A stretch of DNA of 64,000 bases from Sphingobium sp. AS12 (GTDB lineage: Bacteria > Pseudomonadota > Alphaproteobacteria > Sphingomonadales > Sphingomonadaceae): assembly GCF_019097845.1 (NCBI RefSeq), contig NZ_JAHRGM010000035.1, forward strand, positions 434,001 through 498,000, read 5' to 3'. The position numbers were made by a program, and so were the translations under genes. The notes under the pieces are model-generated. The model had not been told where the DNA came from. It ran no database searches and saw only the letters and a list, made by a program, of their open reading frames with translations. Below are positions 19,411-28,211 of the stretch, piece after piece. Within the stretch, counting starts at the first letter, position 1. Each line of letters opens with the position of its first letter.

Positions 19411-20466
19411 ATGACGGGGGAAATAGACGCGGCGGGGGACGCTATCACCGGAGGCATGATCGCGCGCGCGGTCGAGCCGGGGCATGGCGAGTCAGAGCAT
19501 GACGGCCATGGGGCTTGCCTCAATTGTGGCGCGACGCTGGAGGGTGCCTATTGCGCGCAATGCGGGCAGGCGGCCCATATCCATCGCAGTTTCGGCGCGA
19601 TCGGGCATGATCTGGCCCATGGCGTGCTGCATTTCGAGGGCAAGATATTCAGGACATTGCCCGAACTGGCGCTGCGGCCGGGCAAGCTGACGCGGCGCTA
19701 CATCCTTGGCGAGCGGGCGAAATTCGTGTCGCCCTTTGCCCTGTTCCTGTTCAGCGCCTTCCTGATGTACGCCATCTTCTCGCTGACCAGCGGCCATGGC
19801 GCCAGTGCGGGCAAGATGGTGCAGATGGATGATGGCGCGATCGCCGAACTGCGCGCCGAAGAGGCGAAAGCCGACGCGCAGATTGCGAAGATCGAGGCGC
19901 AACTGAAGGCACCCGGCCTGACCCCGGCACAGCGCGCGACGCTGAACGAGGATCTGGGCGAGGCGCGCGAGGAGCGGCAGGGCATTTCGCTTGCCGCCAA
20001 CATGACCGAAAGTCTGCGCGGTGAGGGCATGAATGGCGGGGTTGCCGCCACGGTAGGGGAGGTAGTCAGCGCCGCAGCGAAAGACCCGGAACTGGCCTAT
20101 TACAAGCTCAAGGCCAATGCCTATAAATTCTCTTGGGCGCTGATCCTGTTTTCCATGCCGTTCGTATGGCTGCTCTTCCCGTTCAGCCGCCGCTTCAAAA
20201 TGTATGATCATGCGATCTATGTGACCTATTCGATCGCCTTCATGTCCTTGCTCTTTTCGCTGTCGATGCTGCTGTCGGCGCTGCATGTCACCGCCGGTCT
20301 GGTAACCACCGCGCTGCTGCTCTATGCCGCCTGGCACATGTATCGGCAGATGAAGGATGCCTACAGCCTCTCACGCCTTGGCGCGCTGTGGCGCCTGCCC
20401 TTGCTCTATATGTTCGCCTGCCTCGCGCTGGCGCTATTCTTCACGATGCTGGTGATGATGGGATGA
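19411..20466 (+). CDS. DUF3667 membrane protein with N-terminal zinc ribbon
   Basis: This 351-residue protein has a CxxC...CxxC zinc ribbon (CLNCGATLEGAYCAQCG) around residues 38-55, followed by the DUF3667 signature (FGAIGHDLAHGVLHFEGK, then FRTLPELALRPGKLTRRYI). One membrane helix follows near residue 110. A charged coiled-coil insertion of about 90 residues (EEAKADAQIAKIEAQL onward) is next, and then four or five C-terminal membrane helices. DUF3667 has no established function. The start at ATG 19411 excludes an upstream extension that has no ribosome site. It is probably an inner-membrane protein with the ribbon in the cytoplasm. Confidence 0.85.
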   Translation: MTGEIDAAGDAITGGMIARAVEPGHGESEHDGHGACLNCGATLEGAYCAQCGQAAHIHRSFGAIGHDLAHGVLHFEGKIFRTLPELALRPGKLTRRYILGERAKFVSPFALFLFSAFLMYAIFSLTSGHGASAGKMVQMDDGAIAELRAEEAKADAQIAKIEAQLKAPGLTPAQRATLNEDLGEAREERQGISLAANMTESLRGEGMNGGVAATVGEVVSAAAKDPELAYYKLKANAYKFSWALILFSMPFVWLLFPFSRRFKMYDHAIYVTYSIAFMSLLFSLSMLLSALHVTAGLVTTALLLYAAWHMYRQMKDAYSLSRLGALWRLPLLYMFACLALALFFTMLVMMG

Positions 20467-20496
20467 CGCAGAGCACCGGGCGGCTATAGCGGCGCG

Positions 20497-21414
20497 ATGA
20501 TTACTTCGCCAATCTGGCTGCCCGCAACGCTTATGGCAGGTGGGGTGCAGGCATGGCGCACCGCCGTCCAGCGGCGGGTGAGCCAGAGCCTGTCGCTCAA
20601 CGCGGCGGGGTTGGTGCGCTACCTGTATGGCCTGCCGTTCGCGTTGATGCTGCTGGGCGGATATTGGCTGGCCAATCCCGCGCCCCTCCCCGCCGTCGGC
20701 TCGCTATTCCTGCTCTTCTGTATCGGCGGCGGACTGGCGCAGATCATCGCCACCAATCTGCTGATCCTGGCGTTTGGCCATCGCAATTTCGTCGTCGGCA
20801 CCGCCTATTCCAAGACCGAAGCTGTGCAGGGCGCGCTCCTGTCCTTCCTGCTCATGGGCGAACGCTTGTCGCCACTCGCCTGGGCCGGGATCGGCTGCGG
20901 CGTGGCGGGGGTGATGCTGCTCTCGACCGGTGGCAGGCGCATGGGGCCAATGGATTTCATCCGTGCGTTGGGCCAGCCCGCCGCACTGTGTGGGATCGCG
21001 TCGGGATTTTTCTTCGCGCTGACCGCGATCGGCATCCGCCGCGCGACGCAGCAAGTGGAAACCGGCGATCCGATCCTGGCAGCGTTGGTCGTGCTGGCGG
21101 TGACGGTCGCGCTTCAGACTGTGATGCAGGGCGGCTGGCTGTTGGCGCGCGAACCCGGCGAGATGCGGCGCGTTTTTGCTACCTGGCGGGTATCGGGACA
21201 GGTCGGAATGCTCTCGGCCCTTGGGTCGGCCTGCTGGTTCACCGGCTTTGCCACTGCGCCGGTCGCGCTGGTGCGGATTGTTGGTCAGGTCGAGGTGGCC
21301 TTTACCATGGGCTTTGCGCATTTTTACCTCAAGGAACAGATGCAGCGCAGCGAGGCGGTTGGGCTGCTGCTGGTCGTGACGGGCGTGGTGCTGGCGCTGG
21401 CCGGATCGCTCTGA
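20497..21414 (+). CDS. EamA/DMT-family transporter
   Basis: This 305-residue protein is built of about ten hydrophobic segments in two EamA repeats (around residues 5-140 and 160-300). The repeat boundary is marked by [22 protein letters not shown] in the first half and the corresponding [20 protein letters not shown] and F-Y-L-K-E in the second. Members export amino acids, metabolites or drugs from the inner membrane; the cargo here cannot be predicted. It starts 30 bp after the DUF3667 gene, so they may be co-transcribed. Confidence 0.88.
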   Translation: MITSPIWLPATLMAGGVQAWRTAVQRRVSQSLSLNAAGLVRYLYGLPFALMLLGGYWLANPAPLPAVGSLFLLFCIGGGLAQIIATNLLILAFGHRNFVVGTAYSKTEAVQGALLSFLLMGERLSPLAWAGIGCGVAGVMLLSTGGRRMGPMDFIRALGQPAALCGIASGFFFALTAIGIRRATQQVETGDPILAALVVLAVTVALQTVMQGGWLLAREPGEMRRVFATWRVSGQVGMLSALGSACWFTGFATAPVALVRIVGQVEVAFTMGFAHFYLKEQMQRSEAVGLLLVVTGVVLALAGSL

Positions 21415-21460
21415 CGCATCGCTAATCTTTCCTTTACCATGTTGGATTAGCCCTCTGTCC

Positions 21461-22864
21461 GTGGGTAGCGAAGCAAAATCCGAAACCGTTGCAAGAGCGG
21501 TAATGAAGGTGGCCAAATTGTCGGGCGACCTGGGCATCCGTACGCTCGATTTACAGGCCGATATCAGCGAACTGGCCGACCGGGTGACGCATCAGGCACG
21601 CACGATCGAGGCGATCAGCGGCGCGGCCACACAGTTGTCGCACGATGGCGAAAGCGTGGCGAATGCCGGGCAGGATGCGCGCGCCAAGGCGATTGCCGCC
21701 CGTTCCATCATCGACGATTCGGGCCGGCAATTGTCCGCCGCCAACCATGTGTTTGTCGATCTGATAGATCAGGTCAGCCGCATCCATGATCGGCTGGACG
21801 GTTTTGGCGAAGCGCTCAAGACCGTCGCCCATGTCACCAATGTGATCAGCGGCATTGCCAGCCAGACCAATCTGCTCGCGCTCAACGCCACGATCGAGGC
21901 GGCGCGGGCGGGCGATGCCGGGCGCGGCTTTGCCGTCGTCGCGGCCGAAGTGAAGAAGCTGGCGCAGGAAACGGGCGCTGCGACCCACACGATCGAACAG
22001 TCGATCGCGGCGCTGACCGGCGAAGCGGGCGGGATGCTCGACAGTATCAACCGCGGCGCACAGACCGCGCGCACCGCGCAATCGGACACGCGCAACATAG
22101 AGGCGCTGGTCGAACGGCTGGGTTCCCTGATGGTCGACCTGTCGAGCAATAGCGAGGGCGTGGCCGAACGGATCGCGTCGATCGTAGGGTCGGCGGGTGA
22201 AATCCGCTCCGGCCTGGCTGCGCTCGCTAGCACGTCGGCGGACAATGCGGGCGGCCTGCAACGGCTGTCGGGCCGCGTATCGACCGCCAGCGACGATACC
22301 AACATGCTGCTGCAATATCTGGCCGAAAGCGGGGTTGCCATCCCCGATTCGCCCTATATCAGTTTCAGTCTGGAATCGGCTGAGATCGTCAACCGCGCGA
22401 TCGAGCAGGCAATCGACAGCGGGCAGATCAGCGAAGCGGCGCTGTTCAGCGACTATCCCACACCGATTCCCGGGACCGATCCGCAACAATATAGCCATCC
22501 CGTGCAGGATGCGATGCTGCCCGCCGCGCGCGCGCAGCAGGACAAGGCCCGCGCCTTCACCGGCCTGTTCGGCATGACCTTTACCGACCGCAACGCCTTT
22601 GGCGCGGTAGCGATGCCCGAACGCGCCCATCCCCAGCGTCCGGGCGATGACGCATGGAATGCGGAATATTCGCGCCAGGGGCTGATCTTCGATTTCCCCG
22701 ATACGCGCGAGCAATGTCGCACGACCCAGCCCTTTTGCATCAAGGCCTATCGCCGCCTGACCGCGTCCGGCGACGTCATCCTGTTGAAACAGGTGATCGC
22801 GTCGATCCATGTGAAGGGGCGGCACTGGGGCATACTCCAGATGGCCTATCAGGATCAGGGCTGA
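21461..22864 (+). CDS. Soluble methyl-accepting chemotaxis protein with C-terminal extra domain
   Basis: The protein (467 residues from GTG 21461; an ATG at 21503 with AAGAGCGG before it is an alternative) has no membrane helix. Residues about 50-290 form the chemoreceptor signalling coiled coil, with the hairpin tip [20 protein letters not shown] that binds CheA/CheW and [19 protein letters not shown]. After about residue 300 there is a 165-residue domain ([20 protein letters not shown], then [17 protein letters not shown] and [20 protein letters not shown]). Such C-terminal sensory domains occur in cytosolic receptors of alphaproteobacteria. The ligand is unknown. No che genes are in the window. 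Confidence 0.88.
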   Translation: MGSEAKSETVARAVMKVAKLSGDLGIRTLDLQADISELADRVTHQARTIEAISGAATQLSHDGESVANAGQDARAKAIAARSIIDDSGRQLSAANHVFVDLIDQVSRIHDRLDGFGEALKTVAHVTNVISGIASQTNLLALNATIEAARAGDAGRGFAVVAAEVKKLAQETGAATHTIEQSIAALTGEAGGMLDSINRGAQTARTAQSDTRNIEALVERLGSLMVDLSSNSEGVAERIASIVGSAGEIRSGLAALASTSADNAGGLQRLSGRVSTASDDTNMLLQYLAESGVAIPDSPYISFSLESAEIVNRAIEQAIDSGQISEAALFSDYPTPIPGTDPQQYSHPVQDAMLPAARAQQDKARAFTGLFGMTFTDRNAFGAVAMPERAHPQRPGDDAWNAEYSRQGLIFDFPDTREQCRTTQPFCIKAYRRLTASGDVILLKQVIASIHVKGRHWGILQMAYQDQG

Positions 22865-22946
22865 CGGCCAGACTGTCGGGTGCCTGAACGATTCGGGCAT
22901 CACCTAATTTCACTATACGGCTTCGGTTCGTGGCGATTCTGCCGCC

Positions 22947-22976
22947 GCCCCGCCCCGCCCCGCCCCGCCCCGCCCC
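22947..22976. repeat. Pentanucleotide tandem repeat (GCCCC)x6
   Basis: Six perfect GCCCC units run without interruption, preceded by GCCGCC. The tract lies 110-140 bp upstream of the glycine-zipper protein gene. Tracts of five-base units can gain or lose a unit by slippage and so shift promoter spacing. Confidence 0.95.
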
Positions 22977-22994
22977 ACCTCATCCTGCTCCACG

Positions 22995-23021
22995 ATGAAC
23001 GGGCGGTTTTGTATCGTTCAT
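22995..23021. promoter_or_regulatory. Inverted repeat ATGAACG-N13-CGTTCAT
   Basis: A perfect 7-bp inverted repeat with a 13-base T-rich spacer lies about 65-90 bp before the start of the glycine-zipper protein gene. Its position fits an operator or a promoter-overlapping hairpin; the binding protein is unknown. Confidence 0.3.
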
Positions 23022-23085
23022 GCAACATCCTTTATCGTCGGTGGTTCTGACATTTAAGACTGCACCCAAGCGAAGGACCCCGCCC

Positions 23086-23652
23086 ATGACATTCACTTTC
23101 AGACAGGCCATTGCCGCCCTTTCGCTCGGCGCTATGACGCTGACCGGGCTTGCGGCCACGCCCGCCTTCGCGCAGCCGGGTCGCGACAATCGCGAACGGC
23201 GCGATGATCGCCAGGACCGCAGGGCGGACCGTCGGGATGACCGCCAGGATCGACGCGCCGACCGCCGCGATGATCGCCGCGACTGGCGCCAGGACCGCCG
23301 GGACGACCGCCGCGTCACTTATCGCCGGCCCGGTCGCCCGGTGTACAGCTATGACTGGAACCGCCCCGATCCGCGCTATGGTCGCAGCTATCGGCCAGAC
23401 CGCTATTATCGCGCCGGTTATCAGCCCATCCGCGTCGATCGCCGCACCCGCATCTATCGCGGCTATGATGACCGCTATTATTGCCGCCGTTCGGACGGCA
23501 CGACCGGTCTGATCGTCGGCGCGGCGCTGGGTGGCCTGCTCGGTAGCCAGATCGACCGTGGCCAGTCCAATGTCGCAGGCATCCTGATCGGCGGAGGCGC
23601 AGGCGCGTTGCTGGGCCGCGAAATCGACCGTGGCAGCCTGAACTGCCGCTAA
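23086..23652 (+). CDS. Secreted Asp/Arg-repeat protein with glycine-zipper 2TM domain
   Basis: This 188-residue protein has a signal peptide cleaved near TPAFA-QPG. A highly charged region follows, made of RRDDRQDRRAD-type repeats (about residues 27-85), then a Tyr/Arg/Pro-rich linker. A C-terminal pair of glycine-zipper helices (LIVGAALGGLLGSQIDRG and GILIGGGAGALLGREIDRG) follows. Glycine-zipper 2TM proteins of the SlyB/Rick_17kDa type sit in the outer membrane or periplasm and affect envelope integrity. The ATG at 23086 is chosen because the signal peptide begins there. The GCCCC tract and an inverted repeat lie upstream. Confidence 0.85.
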   Translation: MTFTFRQAIAALSLGAMTLTGLAATPAFAQPGRDNRERRDDRQDRRADRRDDRQDRRADRRDDRRDWRQDRRDDRRVTYRRPGRPVYSYDWNRPDPRYGRSYRPDRYYRAGYQPIRVDRRTRIYRGYDDRYYCRRSDGTTGLIVGAALGGLLGSQIDRGQSNVAGILIGGGAGALLGREIDRGSLNCR

Positions 23653-23674
23653 AACGGGAAGGGGCGCGTGGGGT

Positions 23675-24196
23675 TCAACACCAGGACCGCCGCGCCCCGT
23701 CCCATTCGCGCGCCAATCCTTCAGCCACCAGCATCCCGCCGATCGATTCGCCGCCGCGCGTCACGACCCTGAGCGCCCGGCCATAACGGTCGGTATCCCG
23801 ATCGCCGCTTTCCAGCGAAAAGGCGCCTTCATTCATCAACGCCTGCAACCGCTCCGTCGCCCGTGCGCCCAATGCGCCCTCGGCAGCACAGCGCGGCCCG
23901 TGTGTTTCGGGCGTATCGATATCGGCGATCCGGTATTTTTCGCCGCTGAACCAGAATGTGTCGCCATCCACCACGCAATTGACCCCGCCGCCACTGTGGC
24001 AAAATCCGAATTCCGCTGACAGCGTATCGGCGGGCGCGCTCTGCCGGGGCATTTCTAACGGCGGCCAAGCGCCGCGCTCCATCCATACCGGCCCGTACCC
24101 GCCAACCAGCAGCCCCAGGCACAGCGCATAGATGATCGCCGGACCGCTAAAGCCCGCGTTGCGCCGTTGCGCTCGTCCATATCTCTGTCTTGCCAT
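23675..24196 (-). CDS. Thermonuclease-family (SNase-like) protein, membrane-anchored or secreted
   Basis: The protein (173 residues from ATG 24196; an ATG at 24223 would add 9) has a basic N-terminus, one hydrophobic helix (IIYALCLGLLVGGYG) and a staphylococcal-nuclease fold. The core VVDGDTFWFSGEKYRIADID and TPETHGPRC give the Asp, Arg and Glu typical of the calcium-dependent nuclease site, and DRYGRALR gives the second Arg. Family members degrade DNA or RNA outside the cytoplasm. Its 3' end faces the glycine-zipper gene 22 bp away. Whether it is enzymatically active is not certain. Confidence 0.83.
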   Translation of the reverse strand: MARQRYGRAQRRNAGFSGPAIIYALCLGLLVGGYGPVWMERGAWPPLEMPRQSAPADTLSAEFGFCHSGGGVNCVVDGDTFWFSGEKYRIADIDTPETHGPRCAAEGALGARATERLQALMNEGAFSLESGDRDTDRYGRALRVVTRGGESIGGMLVAEGLAREWDGARRSWC

Positions 24197-24347
24197 GCCG
24201 CCAGGATAGGCGGCCATTGGCAAAGAGGGCGTTAAAGCCGATCCATCCTCTCACCGATCCGGTCACGATCCGGTTTGATGCGGATCAATGACGCGTGCTT
24301 TCCATGCGTCATGCTGGCCCTTCCTTCATCCGAAATGGAGCCAGTCG

Positions 24348-24761
24348 ATGAACGCCACCGCGCCGCCCAGCCCCTATGTCCGCATCGGCGGCGAACCGGT
24401 GGTCGCGGCGATCGTCAACCGCTTCTATGACCTCATCGAACAGGACAGCCTCTATGCTGACCTGCGCGCGCTCCATGCCGCCGATCTGGCACCAGTGCGC
24501 CATGGCCTGACCCGTTTTCTGTCGGGCTGGTTGGGTGGCCCGCGCGACTGGTTCGGGCGCGGCCAGTGCGTCATGTCGCTCCACCGCGCCTTCCCGATCA
24601 CCCCCGCGCTGGCCGACGATTGGGCGCTGGCGATGACCTGCGCCATAGCGGGTCAGCAAGATATGGACCCTGCCATCGGTGATGCGATGGCGCAGGCGCT
24701 GGGGCATATGGCGCGCGGCATGATCAATTTCGCGCTGGACGGCGGCAGCGCGGCCGCTTGA
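24348..24761 (+). CDS. Group II truncated hemoglobin
   Basis: This 137-residue globin has the 2-on-2 fold: VVAAIVNRFYDLIEQD for helices A-B, LTRFLSGWLGGPRDWFGRGQ for the E region with the G-G-P kink, and VMSLHRAFPI carrying the proximal His. Trp and Tyr in the distal pocket are typical of group II. Such globins bind oxygen or nitric oxide in the cytoplasm and may detoxify NO. The start ATG 24348 has a GGAG site. It lies alone between a nuclease and a small acidic protein gene. Confidence 0.88.
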   Translation: MNATAPPSPYVRIGGEPVVAAIVNRFYDLIEQDSLYADLRALHAADLAPVRHGLTRFLSGWLGGPRDWFGRGQCVMSLHRAFPITPALADDWALAMTCAIAGQQDMDPAIGDAMAQALGHMARGMINFALDGGSAAA

Positions 24762-24770
24762 TCGAAGGCG

Positions 24771-25058
24771 TCAGTCCTCGTCGCTTTCCGCCCCGTCCTC
24801 GTCATCCATCGCCGGTTCACCGGCATAGGCGTCCATGTCGATCCGGCCGGACCGGTTCATCGCATTCATCGTGTCGACCAGGTCCGGCACGTCATCGGGG
24901 ATGATCTGTGCCGGATTGCTGTGTCCGCCGCGTTCGCTATCCTCGCTCAGGTCCGTAGCCCGCGTCCGTGCGGACTCTGCCACATCCTGCGCCTGCGTTC
25001 CCGCTTCGCTCTGTTCTGCATTGTGGTCGATATCATTGTCGGGGATAGGGTGGGCCAT
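24771..25058 (-). CDS. Small acidic hypothetical protein (95 aa)
   Basis: This 95-residue, strongly acidic protein is rich in Asp, Glu, Ser and Asn (ends in DDEDGAESDED) with no hydrophobic core, so it is probably disordered. AGGAGAG lies before the ATG. It converges on the globin gene, 9 bp away. I recognise no family; GC-skewed third positions and a good ribosome site favour a real gene. Confidence 0.65.
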   Translation of the reverse strand: MAHPIPDNDIDHNAEQSEAGTQAQDVAESARTRATDLSEDSERGGHSNPAQIIPDDVPDLVDTMNAMNRSGRIDMDAYAGEPAMDDEDGAESDED

Positions 25059-25205
25059 GGACGCTCTCCTGTAACAGCTTCAATCCCTTCCCAACGGTCC
25101 GCATCGCCCGCCGTTCCGCTTGGGCGTCGCTGAATCCACTGGACAGCATCGGGCCAAGGGGGCAAGGGCGGGCGCGATCCTTTCGCACTGCAGCAGGAAG
25201 CCGTC

Positions 25206-25607
25206 ATGTCCCGCCAGCTTATTTCGTCCGGCTCGCCCTTTGAGGCGCAGGTCGGCTATTCCCGTGCCGTCGTCCAGGGCGACTGGTGCTTCGTCGCCGG
25301 CACCACCGGCACTGATCCTGAAACCAAGACCATGCCCGACAGCGTCGCCGATCAGGCCACCAACGCGCTCAGGGTCATTGGCGCGGCGCTGGAGGAAGCG
25401 GGCTTTGCCTTTGCTGACGTGGTGCGCGTCACTTATTATATCACCGATCCCGCCTATTGGGACGAACTGGGTCAGGCGACCGCGCCGGTGTTCGGCACCA
25501 TCCGCCCCGCCGCCAGCTGCGTCGTGGCCGGGCTGATCAAGCCGAACATGAAAATCGAAATCGAAGCCACCGCTTATCGCGGTGCAATGGGGGATAAGTC
25601 GTCATGA
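25206..25607 (+). CDS. RidA-family protein (YjgF/YER057c)
   Basis: This 133-residue protein forms the trimeric chorismate-mutase-like fold of the RidA group, which hydrolyses reactive enamines/imines such as 2-aminoacrylate. The diagnostic C-terminal part RPAASCVVAGLIKPNMKIEIEA has the Arg and Glu of the active site, although the region differs from classical RidA (RxxxxVxxLP), so it fits the wider Rid1-7 groups. GGAAG precedes the ATG. The stop overlaps the next start by ATGA. Confidence 0.88.
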   Translation: MSRQLISSGSPFEAQVGYSRAVVQGDWCFVAGTTGTDPETKTMPDSVADQATNALRVIGAALEEAGFAFADVVRVTYYITDPAYWDELGQATAPVFGTIRPAASCVVAGLIKPNMKIEIEATAYRGAMGDKSS

Positions 25608-25960
25608 TCACAATGTACGGCATCAAAAATTGCGACACGATCAAGAAGGCGCGCAATTTCCTCGACAATGAGCGCGTCTCCTACAGCTTCCACGACTATA
25701 AAGTGTCGGGCGTTGACAAGGCGAAGCTGGAGGAATGGGTGATGGAGCATGGCTGGGAAACCATCCTCAACCGTTCCGGCACCACCTTCAAGGCGCTGGA
25801 CGCCGGGGACAAGGCGCATATCGACGCGGACAAGGCCATCCTGCTGATGATGACCAACCCATCGATGATCAAGCGGCCGATCCTGGACACGGGCAAGCAG
25901 ACCATCGTCGGTTTCAAGGCGACGACCTATGAGAATGCGCTGGCAGGTGCCATAGCATGA
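25604..25960 (+). CDS. ArsC/Spx-family reductase-like protein (YffB type)
   Basis: This 118-residue thioredoxin-like protein has the YffB pattern MYGIKNCDTIKKARNFLDN with one Cys, then a VSYSFHDYK strand and a central helix. The terminal NPSMIKRPILDTGKQTIVGF contains the Arg that binds the oxyanion or glutathione. YffB-type proteins are glutathione-dependent thiol reductases or Spx-like regulators rather than arsenate detoxifiers. It overlaps both neighbours (ATGA on each side), so RidA, this protein and the phosphodiesterase are co-translated. Confidence 0.88.
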   Translation: MITMYGIKNCDTIKKARNFLDNERVSYSFHDYKVSGVDKAKLEEWVMEHGWETILNRSGTTFKALDAGDKAHIDADKAILLMMTNPSMIKRPILDTGKQTIVGFKATTYENALAGAIA

Positions 25961-27000
25961 TCGGGCGGCGCCTGATCCGCGCCTGCCTGACGCTCCTGCT
26001 CCTCCTTCTGCCGGTAGAGATCGCCATGGCCGAACCCTTGTTGATCGCCCATCGCGGGGCCAGCGGCGAGCGGCCCGAACATACGCTCGCTTCCTATGAG
26101 CGGGCGATTGACGAAGGCGCGGACTTTATCGAGCCGGATCTGGTCCTGACCAAGGATGGCGTGCTGGTCGCCCGGCACGAAAATGAAATCAACGGCACGA
26201 CCGACGTCGCCGACCATCCCGAATTTGCCGATCGCAAGACGACCAAGACGATCGACGGCGCGGCGGTCACCGGCTGGTTCACCGAAGATTTCACCCTGGC
26301 CGAACTGCGCACCCTGCGCGCGCGCGAACGGCTGCCCTTGCTGCGGCCCGCCAACACCCGCTTCAATGACCTCTACCTCATCCCGACGTTCGAGGAGATA
26401 TTGAAGCTGGTCCGCGCCAAGGAGGCGGAAGCGGGCCGCCGTATTGGCCTCTATCCCGAAACCAAGCATCCCAGCTATTTCGCCGGGATCGGCCTGCCGC
26501 ATCAGGCGCCGATGCTCGCGCTGCTGGAACAATATGGCTATCTGACCGAAGCGGACCCGGTCTTTATCCAGTCGTTCGAGGTCGGCAATCTTCAGGCCTT
26601 GCGCGCGGCCACCCGGTTGCGGCTGATCCAGCTGATTGACAGCAGTGGCGGACCGGCCGACCGGCCTGACCTGACCTATGACGCAATGATGAGCGTGGAA
26701 GGGTTACGGGCCATCGCGGACTATGCCGACGGCATCGGCCCCTCCACCAGCCGGGTGTTGGCCGATGACGGCGCGACTGCGTTGGTAGGGCAGGCGCATG
26801 ATGCCGGGCTACAGGTCCATATCTGGACGCTGCGGATGGAAAATTTCTTCCTGCCCGCCCAATATCGGCGCCCCAATGACGCGCAGGGCCGGGGCGATTT
26901 CGCCGGCTATGTCCGCGCGGTGGCGGCAACCGGGGTGGACGCGGTCTTTACCGATTTTCCCGCCCAGGCACGCACCGCGCTGGAGAAAGCCGCGCCTTGA
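25957..27000 (+). CDS. glpQ: Glycerophosphodiester phosphodiesterase (periplasmic GlpQ type)
   Basis: This 347-residue enzyme hydrolyses deacylated phospholipids to glycerol-3-phosphate and an alcohol. It starts with a signal peptide (LLLLLLPVEIAMA) and then the TIM-barrel GDPD domain with LIAHRGASGERPEHTLASYE (His-Arg and Glu), DFIEPDLVLTKDGVLVARH (metal ligands and general base His) and GLYPETKHPSYF. Insertions between strands are typical of the GlpQ branch. It is translationally coupled to the ArsC-like gene upstream. It probably acts in the periplasm as a calcium enzyme. Confidence 0.92.
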   Translation: MIGRRLIRACLTLLLLLLPVEIAMAEPLLIAHRGASGERPEHTLASYERAIDEGADFIEPDLVLTKDGVLVARHENEINGTTDVADHPEFADRKTTKTIDGAAVTGWFTEDFTLAELRTLRARERLPLLRPANTRFNDLYLIPTFEEILKLVRAKEAEAGRRIGLYPETKHPSYFAGIGLPHQAPMLALLEQYGYLTEADPVFIQSFEVGNLQALRAATRLRLIQLIDSSGGPADRPDLTYDAMMSVEGLRAIADYADGIGPSTSRVLADDGATALVGQAHDAGLQVHIWTLRMENFFLPAQYRRPNDAQGRGDFAGYVRAVAATGVDAVFTDFPAQARTALEKAAP

Positions 27001-27036
27001 CTTGTCAAACGCATCGCCTGAGCGAATAACGCTAAT

Positions 27037-27465
27037 ATGCTGTCCCAAAAGACCCGTTATGCCATCCGCGCGCTCCAGCATCTTGCCGACCGCTATCGTC
27101 AGGGACCCGTGCCACTGAACGAGATCGCCACGCGCCAGAATATTCCGGGCAAATTTCTGACGGTGATCCTGTCCGAACTGTCGCGCGAAGGGCTGGTGGC
27201 GACGCAGCGCGGCAGGGACGGGGGCTATTGGCTGGCGCTCGCCCCGGTCGATATCAGCTATGGCGACATTGTCCGCCTGACCCGCGGCTCGCTCGCGCTC
27301 ACACCCTGCGCCAGCCGCTTCGCCCATGAAAGCTGCACCAACTGCCTGCCCGAATCGGAATGTCGCCTCCACCGGGTGATGCTCCGCGTGCGTGACGAGA
27401 CCGCGCGGGTGCTGGACGGTATCAGTCTCGCCGAGCCGTTTGCGGCGCTGGACGAGGCAAACTAA
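27037..27465 (+). CDS. Rrf2-family transcriptional regulator with Fe-S-type cysteines
   Basis: This 142-residue protein has the Rrf2 winged helix (YAIRALQHLADRYRQG, then IPGKFLTVILSELSREGLV and the wing GRDGGYWLA). Four cysteines in CASRFAHESCTNCLPESEC sit where IscR/NsrR bind a [2Fe-2S] or [4Fe-4S] cluster, so it could sense iron-sulfur status, NO or redox state. The target genes are not evident; the gene is alone on its strand between glpQ and a metallo-hydrolase. It starts 36 bp after glpQ. Confidence 0.9.
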   Translation: MLSQKTRYAIRALQHLADRYRQGPVPLNEIATRQNIPGKFLTVILSELSREGLVATQRGRDGGYWLALAPVDISYGDIVRLTRGSLALTPCASRFAHESCTNCLPESECRLHRVMLRVRDETARVLDGISLAEPFAALDEAN

Positions 27466-27524
27466 CCAGACAGGGAGCTTCGCTTCCCCTTGCGTCCGTC
27501 CCGCCGCTTCGCCACATCGGGCGC

Positions 27525-28193
27525 ATGACGACTTCCCCGCAAGACCGCCCGCTTAAGGCTACGTTGATCCCGGTCACCCCGCTCCAGCAGAATTGCACTC
27601 TCTTCTGGTGCACTGCCACCATGCGCGGGGCGTTCGTCGATCCGGGCGGCGATCTGCCGGTGTTGAAGCAGGCCGCGGCGCAGCATGGCGTAACCATTGA
27701 AAAGCTGCTCGTCACCCACGGCCATATCGACCATTGCGGTCAGGCGGGCGTGCTGGCCCGCGACCTGGGCGTACCCATCGAAGGGCCGCATGAAGATGAC
27801 CGTTTCTGGATCGACAAGTTGGCGGAGGACGGCAAACGCTGGGGCGTGCCGGGCGAAAGTTTTGAGCCGGATCGCTGGCTGGTCGATGGCGATCAGGTAA
27901 CGGTCGGCAACCTTACCCTCGACGTCCTCCATTGCCCCGGTCATACGCCCGGCCATGTCGTGTTCCACCACGCCCCCAGCAAGCTGGCGATCGTGGGCGA
28001 CGTGCTGTTCCAGGGGTCGATTGGCCGCACCGACTTTCCGCGCGGCAATCACCAGCAACTGATCGACGCGATCACCGGCAAGCTCTGGCCGTTGGGCGGC
28101 GACACCGCCTTCGTCCCCGGTCACGGCCAGATGAGCAATTTCGCCCACGAACGCCGCACCAACCCCTTCGTCGCCGATTCGGTGCTGGGCTAA
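27525..28193 (+). CDS. MBL-fold metallo-hydrolase (glyoxalase II-like)
   Basis: This 222-residue zinc hydrolase has THGHIDHCGQAGVLA (HxHxDH), CPGHTPGHVVFHH (His), VGDVLFQGSIGRTDFP (bridging Asp) and VPGHGQMSNFAHE (last His). This is the YcbL-type glyoxalase II branch, which lacks the C-terminal helical domain of classical GloB. It probably hydrolyses S-lactoylglutathione or another thioester in the cytosol. It follows the Rrf2 gene by 59 bp and may be its co-transcribed partner. Confidence 0.87.
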   Translation: MTTSPQDRPLKATLIPVTPLQQNCTLFWCTATMRGAFVDPGGDLPVLKQAAAQHGVTIEKLLVTHGHIDHCGQAGVLARDLGVPIEGPHEDDRFWIDKLAEDGKRWGVPGESFEPDRWLVDGDQVTVGNLTLDVLHCPGHTPGHVVFHHAPSKLAIVGDVLFQGSIGRTDFPRGNHQQLIDAITGKLWPLGGDTAFVPGHGQMSNFAHERRTNPFVADSVLG

Positions 28194-28211
28194 TCCTCTT
28201 CTGGCGCCCCA

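Noticed and set aside
23219..23318. CRISPR-like array in the repetitive DNA of the RRDDRQ gene
   Set aside because: Units are short, in frame and part of a coding sequence; there are no unique spacers of regular length.
23654..23705. Terminator between the glycine-zipper and thermonuclease genes
   Set aside because: A 13-bp stem with one mismatch exists, but the loop is about 22 bases, one arm lies inside the nuclease coding region, and no T-run follows.
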